64,000 nucleotides of DNA from Trichomonas vaginalis G3 (taxonomy: Eukaryota; Parabasalia; Trichomonadida; Trichomonadidae), in the NCBI RefSeq assembly GCF_026262505.1, contig NW_026529201.1, positions 248,001-312,000 of the forward strand, read 5' to 3'. Positions 32,836 through 40,980 of the stretch are shown in pieces (positions within the stretch are counted from its first letter, which is position 1; every line of letters starts with the position of its first letter). The position numbers and the translations under genes were made by a program. A model generated the notes under the pieces. It saw only the letters and a program-made list of their open reading frames with translations, did no database searches and was not told where the DNA came from.

Positions 32836-33231
32836 TCATGACAAATTCATGAGGTGAGAAAAGAGGTGAGAAAACGGGTGAGATCTCACCTCTTCACCTA
32901 AATTATATTTTTGGTCCGGGAACAACTTTCTCTCAATTGGGGCTGTGGCATAATCTTTGCGTAAACGGTTCAGACCTTCTTCGAACTCTTGGTTTCTCTT
33001 CGATTTGGATTGAGATTGGAATTGTTGGGGTGGAGCTTGCTGGAACATCCAAGGGTTGGGGCAGTAAGGCATAGGCTGAGGAGGGTAGTTCGGGAAGCCT
33101 TATGGTAGGTAGTAACCTTGAGGTGGAAATTGGTAGTAATTCGGAGGTACTTGCTGGAACTGAGGTGCAGGGGTTGGTGCTTTCGGTTCCTCTGGCTTTG
33201 GAAGGCGTTCAGGAAGAGGGACGTCGGACAT
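32836..33231 (-). CDS. Proline-rich element protein, interrupted
   Basis: Starts at ATG 33231 (MSDVPLPERLPKPEEPKAPT), very rich in Pro, Gln and Tyr (QFQQVPPNYYQFPP), with one stop near 33097, then MPYCPNPWMFQQAPPQQFQ and a charged end. Low complexity, probably disordered; similar proteins serve as virion or assembly factors in other elements, but that is only analogy. The 3' end runs through a palindrome cassette, so the true stop could lie upstream of 32836 if a base is wrong. Frame upstream of 33231 is open into the 22-bp repeats. Confidence 0.5.
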
Positions 33232-33239
33232 TCGTTTGT

Positions 33240-33522
33240 GTCCTGTCGGAAGGAAGAACTTTTCCTGTCGGAAGGAAGAACTTTTCCTGTCGGAAGGAAG
33301 AACTTTTTCTGTCGGAAGGAAGAACTTTTTCTGTCGGAAGGAAGAACTTTTTCTGTCGGAAGGAAGAACTTTTTCTGAAGTTCGACCAAAAAGTTCTCAA
33401 TTTTCGAAAATTTGAATGGTTTACGGACGGAAAACTGGAAAAATTTTTCCTGTCGGAAGGAAAATTTTTTTCTGTTGGAAGGAAAAACTTTTTCTGTTGG
33501 AAGGAAAATATTTTTCTGTCGG
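33240..33522. repeat. 22-bp tandem repeats
   Basis: About six copies of a 22-bp unit (TGTCGGAAGGAAGAACTTTT plus two bases) at 33244-33375 and about four diverged copies at 33440-33522. Because 22 is not a multiple of three and no frame has a stop, every frame on both strands is open, so long open frames here mean little. It lies between divergent genes at 33231 (minus) and 33523 (plus). Confidence 0.9.
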
Positions 33523-33930
33523 ATGGAAGGACTCGGAATGCCAGAAGGATTTGACGAGGCAATTTACCTTATAGAGATAAATGAAGTTGTTAAGCAGTAC
33601 TTGCGCAAGGTCATGAAGCCCAAGGTCAAGTTTACCACTATTTCTGGAAGGGCTGCCTTGAATCTCGAGACTTCGACTGGAATTCCAATTGAGGTACCAG
33701 AAAACACTCCTTTCGACGACATAAAGCAAGCAAGAAGGAAGCTCTTGTTAAGTTCCTAAACAAACGTCCTTGGATAAAAATACCAACAAGGAGAACCCCC
33801 TACCCCATATGAAATTGGCAATTCAGGTCTCTCCTTCACTTCTCTGGTCAACATTCTACATAACTACAGAAGGCGACATCCAACCAGTTCAGTAAACATT
33901 CTCATTTTAACTTCACTTTTTTTATGTTTT
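33523..33930 (+). CDS. Unknown element protein, frameshifted
   Basis: From ATG 33523 (MEGLGMPEGFDEAIYLIEI) to about 33745, then in shifted frames to about 33930. The first part has KFTTISGRAALNLETSTGIP and a charged helix; later pieces read LVKFLNKRPWIKIPTRR and a short Leu/Phe-rich end. No domain recognised. Start choice is uncertain because the repeats upstream are open in frame. Confidence 0.4.
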
Positions 33931-34006
33931 TTTGAAAGTGTCAAATAAATTGTTTTCATGAGTTTTCTACGATGTTAGAAAAAATGTTATTTTCTATATT
34001 TCACAT

Positions 34007-34853
34007 TCAATACTTTCTCAGCATTTCCGTAGTTAAATATGAAAGACAATTCGAGATAAAGTCATAGTACAATGGAATAATATGTTGCACACCATTTGTT
34101 GTGAACCAATTGAAAGTCAGAGAAATGTTACTAGGTGGTTCGTAGAATTTAGAAGCAAAGTCATAAAAGTCCTTACCAATACATAGAAAACTATTGTTGC
34201 TTGAACTGAAACTTGCATGACACATAACATTTTTGAGGGTCAAACACGTTTCTATTAACTGTCAAATCTGATGGTGAAGTATAAATTTAAATGGACCATC
34301 TGGTGGTAATGGTTCGTTCTGGTTTGTAACCGAAGAATTGTGCCAAGAAGTTTGTCTACTTCCCAAAATAAAAAACTCTGTATCTCTTGGAGGGTTAATT
34401 TCAATCTTTTGAATGAAGGTGGAGTTCATCTTGTCATATTCTAGTTTCAGATAGTATGTTCCATTTAGTAAAGAGTGTATTTTTTTGAAATTCCCAATAA
34501 TATTTGTTTATTTGAGTTTGAAAGTCATTTAGAGTTTTTTCAAGACTTTCGTCTGAACGAACTGTAAAGATTCTCATTTCGTCAAATTTGTCTATTAGAC
34601 CATCAGAACCTTTATACTGCCCATGAAAATATACTGCGAACATAAATGCGTTAGTTTCTATTTGAAAACAAAACTCTTCTAAATCCTATTGCCTTTGCAT
34701 CTGAAGGACTTTGAAGCCAACGAATTGGATAGTCAACCTGTATGCTCGGGATGAAATTTCTTCATCTGATATTGTCCTACCAGCATTTGTAAAGATATAG
34801 TCTAACGGTTTTGTATCTGCTACTTTTGTTCTTTGTTTTTCAACCTGAAGCAT
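34007..34853 (-). CDS. Unknown element protein, paralogue of 39348-40196, frameshifted
   Basis: Starts at 34853 (MLQVEKQRTKVADTKPLDYI), with pieces at 34643-34434 and 34243-34007. Shared with the gene at 39348: KPLDYIFTNAG versus KPLDELFTNVG near the start; HASFSSSNNSFLCIGKDFY versus HASFSGAQNSFLCLANDFY; and WFTTNGVQHIIPLY versus WFTTDGRKRIIPLY near the end. Two diverged copies of a beta-rich protein of about 280 residues suggest paired virion proteins such as pentons or fibre bases; the family is not recognised. Broken by several single-base shifts. Confidence 0.55.
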
Positions 34854-34878
34854 TTAATATATGTAAAAATATATTGTT

Positions 34879-35461
34879 TTAAAATGGTATGCCATATAGC
34901 TTCTTGAATTTGTTAAGAAGTATTTGAACGTTTTTTCCATCTGTATCTCTAGTGTTTACATAAGCATAGCCCGCCTTAGTAAAATATACTTGTAATTTCC
35001 TATAGTTTACACCGGTATAAAAGTAGAAAGAGTCTTGTTCTTCGCTATAGTAGTAAAACTCCAACGTATGCTTGCCATAGTCTGTAATTTCAATTGTTTC
35101 ATCTTCTAGTTCGTCGACAAATTCGAATACAATATCTCCAAATTTGCCTTTGTTCTTATTGTTTCAGAACAAGTGACCCAACGTAAGTTTTCAAGTCTAT
35201 TGTCGTTTCTTATACGGTTTATATGGTCTACAAAAGGTAAATTGTTAGATTCAGTATAAAATGAGTTGCAATGACAACATGTTTAAGATAGTGTTTTCCA
35301 CCATCTTCATTAATAGCATATCGTTATTTCGCTCCCGTTCGCTTTAAAACTCTTTTTGTCTTTTTGTTTCTGACTTCAAATGACTCACAACAGTGAATTT
35401 CATATTTCTCATCTAACAAACAAGTTTCCCAACGGTCTGCTCCAACAAACTCAGCGTACAT
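34879..35461 (-). CDS. NUMOD4/HNH homing-type endonuclease, frameshifted
   Basis: Starts at 35461 (MYAEFVGADRWETCLLDEKY), a typical NUMOD4 opening (W-x-x-C/I, YEI strand, VRNKKTKRVLK). The HNH core follows in another frame: LKHVVIATHFI, PFVDHINRIRNDNRLENLRW, which holds the DH-N-x-DNR-ENLR pattern of HNH nucleases. A C-terminal 61-residue piece (35064-34879) has the IPF end and a YVNTRDTDG strand, possibly a DNA-binding module. These proteins are free-standing homing endonucleases in phages and viruses. At least three single-base shifts interrupt it. Confidence 0.65.
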
Positions 35462-35509
35462 TTCAAATAAAATTAAAAAAATGTCACTTTTTAAAAATAA
35501 ATTTTTACT

Positions 35510-35752
35510 TCATGCAATGTTTAACACATCGAAAGGCATGTTCATAAGACGTTCTTCTTCTAACCTCTCTAGTCTGTTTGGATAATTGGCATGTGCTGTT
35601 TCCAAATCCATTTCGTAGCGAAGACCAGCAATTTGTCATAGACTTTTATGGGTCTTCCCTTCCTATATTTAAAATTCTTCGAAACTCCAACCATATCTTT
35701 GTAACTCTGCTTTTTTTCTAGCAGACTTTCTATCCATTCTATATGGGGGCAT
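35510..35752 (-). CDS. Small unknown element protein, frameshifted
   Basis: Starts at 35752 (MPPYRMDRKSARKKAELQRY), shifts frame near 35670 and 35630, and ends LERLEEERLMNMPFDVLNIA with TGA at 35510-35512. Basic start, acidic helical end. No family recognised; lies in a run of small minus-strand genes. Confidence 0.45.
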
Positions 35753-35784
35753 TTTTATAAAAATAAAAAAAATGTTTTTTTTCT

Positions 35785-36009
35785 TTACTTTACATAACCG
35801 CCTGCTGCCATAAGTCTTTGACGCCAACCCATACCAGCTAATGAAGGTTGACTTGGTTTAGTTTCCAAACTAAACTTTGGTTTTGGTTTATCTTCAGTTT
35901 TTGGTTTTTCTTCTTCTATCGGTTTTTCGTCACTTTTCGGTTCCTCTGACTGTACCTCACCTGCAGGAACAGTTGTGTTGTCAACATCTTCATAAATATC
36001 ATATGCCAT
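35785..36009 (-). CDS. Small acidic Lys/Glu/Pro-rich protein
   Basis: MAYDIYEDVDNTTVPAGEV followed by a Glu/Lys/Pro-rich middle and a GMGWRQRLMAAGGYVK end; 74 residues. I start it at 36009 rather than at the upstream in-frame codons, because the preceding gene ends in an overlapping frame there. Disordered and probably structural or regulatory; no family recognised. Not frameshifted. Confidence 0.6.
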   Translation of the reverse strand: MAYDIYEDVDNTTVPAGEVQSEEPKSDEKPIEEEKPKTEDKPKPKFSLETKPSQPSLAGMGWRQRLMAAGGYVK

Positions 36010-36368
36010 TTGTTTTTGTTTTCCTTTCAACTTTTTTGTTTTTGTAAAGTTTAGAATATTTCGACTCTAAGTCAATGAGATGTTCTATAATGAACTGTTG
36101 GTCAGTGAAGTAAACTTTTCCATCTGTTTGTCTCGAAAGCTCCTTCAGACTTCAATATTTTATTTGTGAGAGTCTGTTTCTTTTTTTGAGATACTAGCCG
36201 TTCCATTTCTATGAAAGTGACTTTGTAGTTAGGGTTTGCATTTCCAGACCTGGCACTTTCTATTATTGAATTTTTCTCTTCATCTGTAAGTTCTTTGACA
36301 GGTTTTGACAATGGTTCTGAACTTTTTGTTTGTGGTGTCAAATCTACGGTTTCAACTTCTTCGGTCAT
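36005..36368 (-). CDS. Unknown element protein (about 118 aa), one frameshift
   Basis: MTEEVETVDLTPQTKSSEPL to KSEGAF, then a shift near 36140 into DGKVYFTDQQFIIEHLIDLE and on to a TGA that overlaps the start codon of the next gene by a few bases. The 23 bases upstream of its start are identical to those upstream of the gene at 36388-36540. Charged, helical, function unknown. Confidence 0.55.
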
Positions 36369-36390
36369 TTCATCTCAGTAAAAAATTTTA
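36369..36390 (-). promoter_or_regulatory. Repeated 23-bp leader (copy 1)
   Basis: Bases 36368-36390 are identical to 36540-36562 and lie directly upstream of two consecutive minus-strand start codons. Read toward the gene they give TAAAATTTTTTACTGAGATG plus AAA. Each also contains the stop codon of the preceding gene, so the spacer between genes is essentially this element. Probably the promoter or leader of these late-type genes. Confidence 0.6.
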
Positions 36391-36540
36391 GTTTGGTTTG
36401 TTTTCAACTGGTTGTTTAGGTTTTTTAAGTCGGTCTAAAACTTCCTGAGGTATAGGAAGAACTTGACAAACACGTGGTGTAACTGCTGGAAGCCGACAAA
36501 TCCATCTTGAACCCATTTGTCTCAATGCTGTATTGTTCAT
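36388..36540 (-). CDS. Small unknown element protein (50 aa), intact
   Basis: MNNTALRQMGSRWICRLPAV through a VLPIPQEVLDRLKKPKQP end, then TAA at 36388-36390. Basic and proline-containing; no family recognised. Supported by its tight fit between neighbours and by the shared leader at its start. Confidence 0.5.
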   Translation of the reverse strand: MNNTALRQMGSRWICRLPAVTPRVCQVLPIPQEVLDRLKKPKQPVENKPN

Positions 36541-36559
36541 TTCATCTCAGTAAAAAATT

Positions 36560-36960
36560 TTACATTCCCCACGTTTGAGGCGGTTGAGGTTGGTTATTGT
36601 TTACCCATTGTTGTGCATGGTTATATCCTCTGTTAAAGAATCTTTCACCTTGGTCCATATAGTGTCCTGCTTGTTATAGTAGTCATTTGCTTTGTTATAA
36701 TAGTTTCCTGCTTGTCTTCCTACATTGTCCATCCATCCTTGAACTTTTCCTCTTGTTTCAGGATTTGGAATAAGATTTGCTGCATCTCGTGCTACATCCC
36801 AACCTTTCTGTACAGTTTGTATAATAGGTTGTGCTTTCTCTTTAAGTATACCTAATGTACTCAAAATCTTCCTTCCAACTCCAAATACACCTCTGGCTAT
36901 TGTTCCCACTGCGGGCAAAAATCTAGATGCAACTCCTGCTAATGCGCCAAATAAACCCAT
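36560..36960 (-). CDS. Amphipathic glycine-rich small virion-type protein, one frameshift
   Basis: MGLFGALAGVASRFLPAVGT opens a Gly/Ala-rich amphipathic region of about 50 residues, then a helical middle and, after a shift near 36640, a Gln/Asn/Pro tail ending in PPQTWGM with TAA at 36560-36562. The plan (amphipathic Gly-rich N-terminus, Pro/Gln tail) matches the gene at 40203-40443. Such N-termini are typical of membrane-active internal capsid proteins in related viruses; role inferred. Its start is 17 bases from the divergent integrase start. Confidence 0.6.
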
Positions 36961-36977
36961 TTCTTATGGGTTAAAAA

Positions 36978-37934
36978 ATGACGAATCCAAACAAGGACCC
37001 CTATTTTCTAAGGCAACAAAGAAAGCACTCATGATAAAAATCTTTAGTTCAACACCAAATGCTTGGTTTATGGATATCTTGGAAAACATTCCGAGAGTTA
37101 GAACAGATGGACCTCCATACTGGTTAATATTTGTTGGTCAAAACACAAGATACTGTGAAGCCATACCATTATGGTCCAAAAATATTTTAGATGTGAAAAC
37201 TGCTTTGACAATATTCGTTGACAAATACCATCCAACAAAACTGACATCTGACTGTGAAAGTTCTTTCAAATCAAGATGATGTAAAAAACTATCTGCGTTC
37301 AAAAAATGTAAACCAATATTCATTGTCGACCAAAACCATTCTGCTCTTGGTGTCATTGACGGTTGTATAAAAATGTTAAGAGACTTAAACCAACCACAAG
37401 GTGGTGAAGCAAATGAAATGTCATATGACGACAAGTATAGACACTTCTCCCAGGCAAAGATGAGACAAGTTTTAAATATTTACAATAACCGTAAACAAAA
37501 AGGTTTGGGAAACCACTCCCCCGAAGAAATGAAAAACAACCCTGACTTAGAGAAAGACTATATATTTAATAATTTAGTCAAAAGAGACAAACAAGAAAGA
37601 ATGCCGGGCTTCAAACTTCAGAAAGGTGACAAAGTAAAAATAGAAATACCTAAACGCGACCCATATGAAAATACTATTGACTATGACAACAATGGGAACT
37701 CGACAGGTACTCACATTCGTGTTCGTAAAAATAGAAGAAAGTATACAAGAGAATATTATGAAGTTTTAGGCAACATGGCAAATGTACACACTGCAAGCAG
37801 AAGATAAAACTACTATTGTCAGACCTCGTTTCAAACTTGTCAAAGTTCAAGGTGGTATACTTTCAAAGACAGTTCCTAACAAATATAAGACAACTCCTGA
37901 CGAATATGCTAAAGAAGTTGAAAATGACGACTAA
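36978..37934 (+). CDS. Retroviral-type (rve) integrase of the element, frameshifted
   Basis: About 318 codons from ATG 36978, with shifts near 37025, 37270, 37300 and 37805, to TAA at 37932-37934. The core shows WFMDILENIP (first Asp), LTSDCESSFKS (second Asp) and NHSALGVIDGCIKMLRD (third acidic residue, here Asp), the D-D-x35-E/D layout of Polinton integrases. The C-terminal half is basic (KNRRKYTREYYEV), as in the DNA-binding ends of this family. The enzyme joins element ends to target DNA, which fits the TIRs. The 3' end overlaps the convergent fibre gene by four bases. Confidence 0.8.
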
Positions 37935-39329
37935 GCAATTCTATACCATGCGTAAACTGTCATGTAAGGTGCATGTATTCTTTACTTTGTCCCGTTGTTT
38001 GTGTATATCCTGAAACGCGATGTGTATGGTTTCCATCTCCCTGAGTGTTTACACCCAGAAACAATTTATAGCAAACTGAACGTCGTCTTTAACATCATAT
38101 CCTTTACCTTTTTTCATTGCTGACCAATCCCAAAATTTATGCTTATGCCAACCTGCTTGAGATGTACTTAAATCTATGTAGTGACTGTGTGCAGGTAAAT
38201 TTTCACCTGAAATCGTTTTACTTCCACCTGTTTCCTTTGAAGAGTTTGCACAATACAAAAACCTGTCGACTATTTGAGTCCAAGTTCCAAAACCCAGAAC
38301 TGTTTCTGGTCTGGTAGAGTTCATTGACGTATAAATAGAGCCTATAGGATATAATGTTTGAAGTATTTCTGTCTTTAATGTTTGAAGCTCTGTTTTGTCT
38401 GCTTTCTTGTCATATAAATCTTGAGCAGTGAATTTAATATTATGTTCATCCTTCATGACATAAACATCTTTACATCTAATGTTTCTCATCGTCGTTATGT
38501 CGTCATCCGATGTTAAACCTTGTGGAAAGTTAGGAGGTTTACAATATAATACATCCCCATCAGTTACGTCAACCGTTCCTTCAATACTTTCTATAGCAAC
38601 AGTTGTAAAACTTGTATGTGTATGGTTCTTGTCTGCTTTCTTCTCAAGGCTAACGTTTAAGTCTGTTATTTCAGAAGATGTATGTGTATGTCCAACGGCA
38701 CTTTTACTGTTTAAGGTTTCTTGTAAGTTTGTAATATTTGCAATGGTATGTGTATGTCCAACGTCACTTTTCCTGTTTAAGGTTTCTTGTAAGTTTGTAA
38801 TATTTGCAATAGTATGTGTATGTCCAACGGCACTTTTCCTGTTTAAGGTTTCTTGTAAGTTTGTAATATCAGATATAGAATGTATATGAGTCTTTTTAGA
38901 ATATTCGTTTTCAGCTCTTGTCACTTCACTTGACATTTTATTGTCAACATATGTTTTGTCTGCTAGTTCAGGATGAGTATGTTCTTTTGTTGCATAAGCA
39001 TTGTTAGCTCTTTCTTCTTCTTTTGCTATTGCATCGTCTACATATTCTTTGTCAGCTTTGTTGTCAATATCTGCTTTCAAAAGAAGTTCATTTATAGGTT
39101 TCTCGTTTAAAGTTCCTTTTGTTGGATTTATACAGACAGTATGGTTCTTATTGTCTTGAAACAGAAACTCATCTGTCATTGGGTTTAATGTCAGTTTTAA
39201 GTTTCCTTCTTTCAATGACTCAGATATCTTAGAATAGTTTGAAAAGTTTGTTGTGTTCTTATTTAGAGCTTGCATAATGAGTTGTCGGTTGTGTTGTATT
39301 TCTCTTATGGAAGCAATATCTTTCGACAT
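37931..39329 (-). CDS. Phage-type fibre with tail-collar domain
   Basis: 426 residues to 38052 in one frame, with a single shift near 38050 continuing to TAG at 37931-37933. The N-terminal 130 residues are helical with Asp/Lys-rich spacers (NKADKEYVDDAIAKEE). Four 22-residue repeats follow (GHTHTIANITNLQETLNRKS), with H-x-H motifs as in metal-binding trimeric phage fibres. A collar-like domain (about residues 330-405) has YPIGSIYTSMN, GFGTWTQI, RFLYC and LPAHSH. The shifted end reads GDGNHTH and finishes in MTVYAWYRIA, the classic phage tail-collar terminus. Likely the receptor-binding fibre of the virion. Confidence 0.8.
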
Positions 39330-39347
39330 TTTTATTCTAGATAAAAT

Positions 39348-40196
39348 ATGCTTCCAATAGAAAAAGAAAATTCAAGAGTTGCTACAACTAAACCATTAGA
39401 TGAACTTTTTACTAATGTCGGTCAAAAGTATGAGACAGAGACCGTAAAGCATGAAGGCTATCGTTTTGACTACCCATTAAGATGGCTAAGAGACCCATCT
39501 GTCACAAAAGCTATTGGCTTTCGTAGAATAAAATTTGTGTCTGTAGAAGATAAAAGTTTTCCATTTATTGTAAAGTTTCATATAGATTATATATCTGAAG
39601 GGAAACGAAAAATGTGGGAAGAAATTGAGCTAATACAAGTTGACCTTTCATCTTCTCTACAGACTGCGTTAAAAAATATAGAAGATAAAATAAATTCATG
39701 TTATGCAAAATATGCTGATGAATATGCAAATACCGAGAGCACACTTTATGTGAGAATTGTATATGACAAACAAAATTCACAAGTGTCATTTCAAATCTAC
39801 GAAAAACAATCCAAATAAAGACGAACAAATATATACAGAATTCACTGCAATGTCATGGTATTATTTGCAAAGAATGTTAAATCAGAAAGTCAAACTTCCT
39901 TTAGCAAATATTTACAGTCGATATGCAAGAGATGAACCATATTTATTTAAAGATGTTTTCGACCAGCTGCTATTATTGTTCATGCTTCATTTTCTGGCGC
40001 TCAAAACTCTTTCTTATGCTTGGCAAATGACTTTTACGAAAAACCTACAAAGTTATACGAACCACCAAGTGGAAGTATTTCAGACTTTCAAGTATGGTTT
40101 ACTACAGATGGAAGAAAAAGAATAATTCCATTATACCATGCGTTTTACTTAGAACTTAGTTTCATATACAACTACTATCGAACGGTAAAAATATAA
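39348..40196 (+). CDS. Unknown element protein, paralogue of 34007-34853, frameshifted
   Basis: Starts MLPIEKENSRVATTKPLDEL, 18 bases from the divergent fibre start. The first 156 residues are intact; then shifts near 39800 and 39950 lead to HASFSGAQNSFLCLANDFY and WFTTDGRKRIIPLY, and TAA at 40194-40196. Contains RKMWEEIELIQVDLSS and alternating beta-strand patterns. Paralogy with the minus-strand gene at 34007 is clear. A structural role is plausible from its neighbours (fibre, amphipathic proteins), not demonstrated. Confidence 0.6.
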
Positions 40197-40200
40197 TTTT

Positions 40201-40443
40201 TTAATACGGTTGAGGTGTTGGATTTGGTTGCCAACTTGACTGTGGTGCAGGTTCAGGCTGTTGTATAACAGGAGCTTGTTCTTCTGGTTCAGGGTCTTTA
40301 GGTATAATACCAACAAACTGACCTACTCTTTTACCAATATTTTTGACTCCGTTCCAAATTCCTCTTCCTACGGTTTTTATTCCATTCCATATACCTCTTC
40401 CAACATTTCGAAAGAAGTTTCCAATACTACTGAAGAAACCCAT
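40201..40443 (-). CDS. Amphipathic glycine-rich small virion-type protein, intact
   Basis: 80 residues: MGFFSSIGNFFRNVGRGIWN followed by repeats of GRGIWNG-x3-G, a short VGIIPKDPE hinge, and a Pro/Gln tail ending in QPNPTPQPY. The first half would form an amphipathic, basic, Gly/Trp-rich helix series, typical of membrane-disrupting internal proteins in this virus group. Same plan as the gene at 36560-36960. Convergent with the gene ending at 40196. Confidence 0.65.
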   Translation of the reverse strand: MGFFSSIGNFFRNVGRGIWNGIKTVGRGIWNGVKNIGKRVGQFVGIIPKDPEPEEQAPVIQQPEPAPQSSWQPNPTPQPY

Positions 40444-40461
40444 TTTACTATATGTAAAAAT

Positions 40462-40824
40462 CTAATGTCCGCCTAGTCTCTTACGTTTCCTGTTGAGTTC
40501 CATAGCATTCTTTAACTGGAGCTCATACATTCTGTTTCTCCTCTGGTAGAAAACATATTCTGGGTCAACTCCTGTGTTCGCGTCATCTGCATAAAGTTGT
40601 TTATATCCCACTTCAGGGTTTGTATAAAACTCTTTCCATCTCATATTTGCATACCATGGTGGCAAACCTAACGCAGCGTCATTTGACATGGCAGTTTGCA
40701 TTTGTACATCTGTTGGCACTTGACCATAGTTTGCCATTGCAGTTTGTATTCTAACTTCATTTGGAATATTCTCTGGGTTTGGTTGTCCAGGTTGCTGTGC
40801 ATTCGCTAAGTTCTGTGCGTCCAT
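40462..40824 (-). CDS. Unknown element protein (120 aa), intact
   Basis: MDAQNLANAQQPGQPNPENI, then two copies of an x-VP-x-VQMQTAMSND-like motif, a Tyr/Trp-rich middle (LPPWYANMRWKEFY) and a basic end KRKRLGGH. The TAMxN repeat and the basic tail suggest a virion-associated DNA-binding protein, but no family is recognised. Spacer to the next gene is 18 bases. Confidence 0.6.
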   Translation of the reverse strand: MDAQNLANAQQPGQPNPENIPNEVRIQTAMANYGQVPTDVQMQTAMSNDAALGLPPWYANMRWKEFYTNPEVGYKQLYADDANTGVDPEYVFYQRRNRMYELQLKNAMELNRKRKRLGGH

Positions 40825-40847
40825 TTAATATTAGATAAAAATATCTC

Positions 40848-40980
40848 TTACGAGTACATATACTGAACATTTGCAGGCATTGGTTCATCTTCATATTCTC
40901 TGTACTTTTCTGCCACGTCAAATAAATAAATGACACAATGGAAAAAACCTAAAACAAGTAGTCCTATTTCAAACCACATT
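40848..40980 (-). CDS. Tiny membrane protein, one frameshift
   Basis: MWFEIGLLVLGFFHCVIYLF is a single hydrophobic helix; after a one-base shift in a TTTT run the frame continues DVAEKYREYEDEPMPANVQY to TAA at 40848-40850, about 43 residues in all. Its start overlaps the 3' end of the right methyltransferase gene. A short single-pass membrane protein with an acidic cytoplasmic or luminal tail; function unknown. Confidence 0.45.

Noticed and set aside
33102-33554. 150-codon plus-strand frame over the 22-bp repeats
   Set aside because: All frames are open through the repeat; the part before the repeats is antisense to the proline-rich gene.
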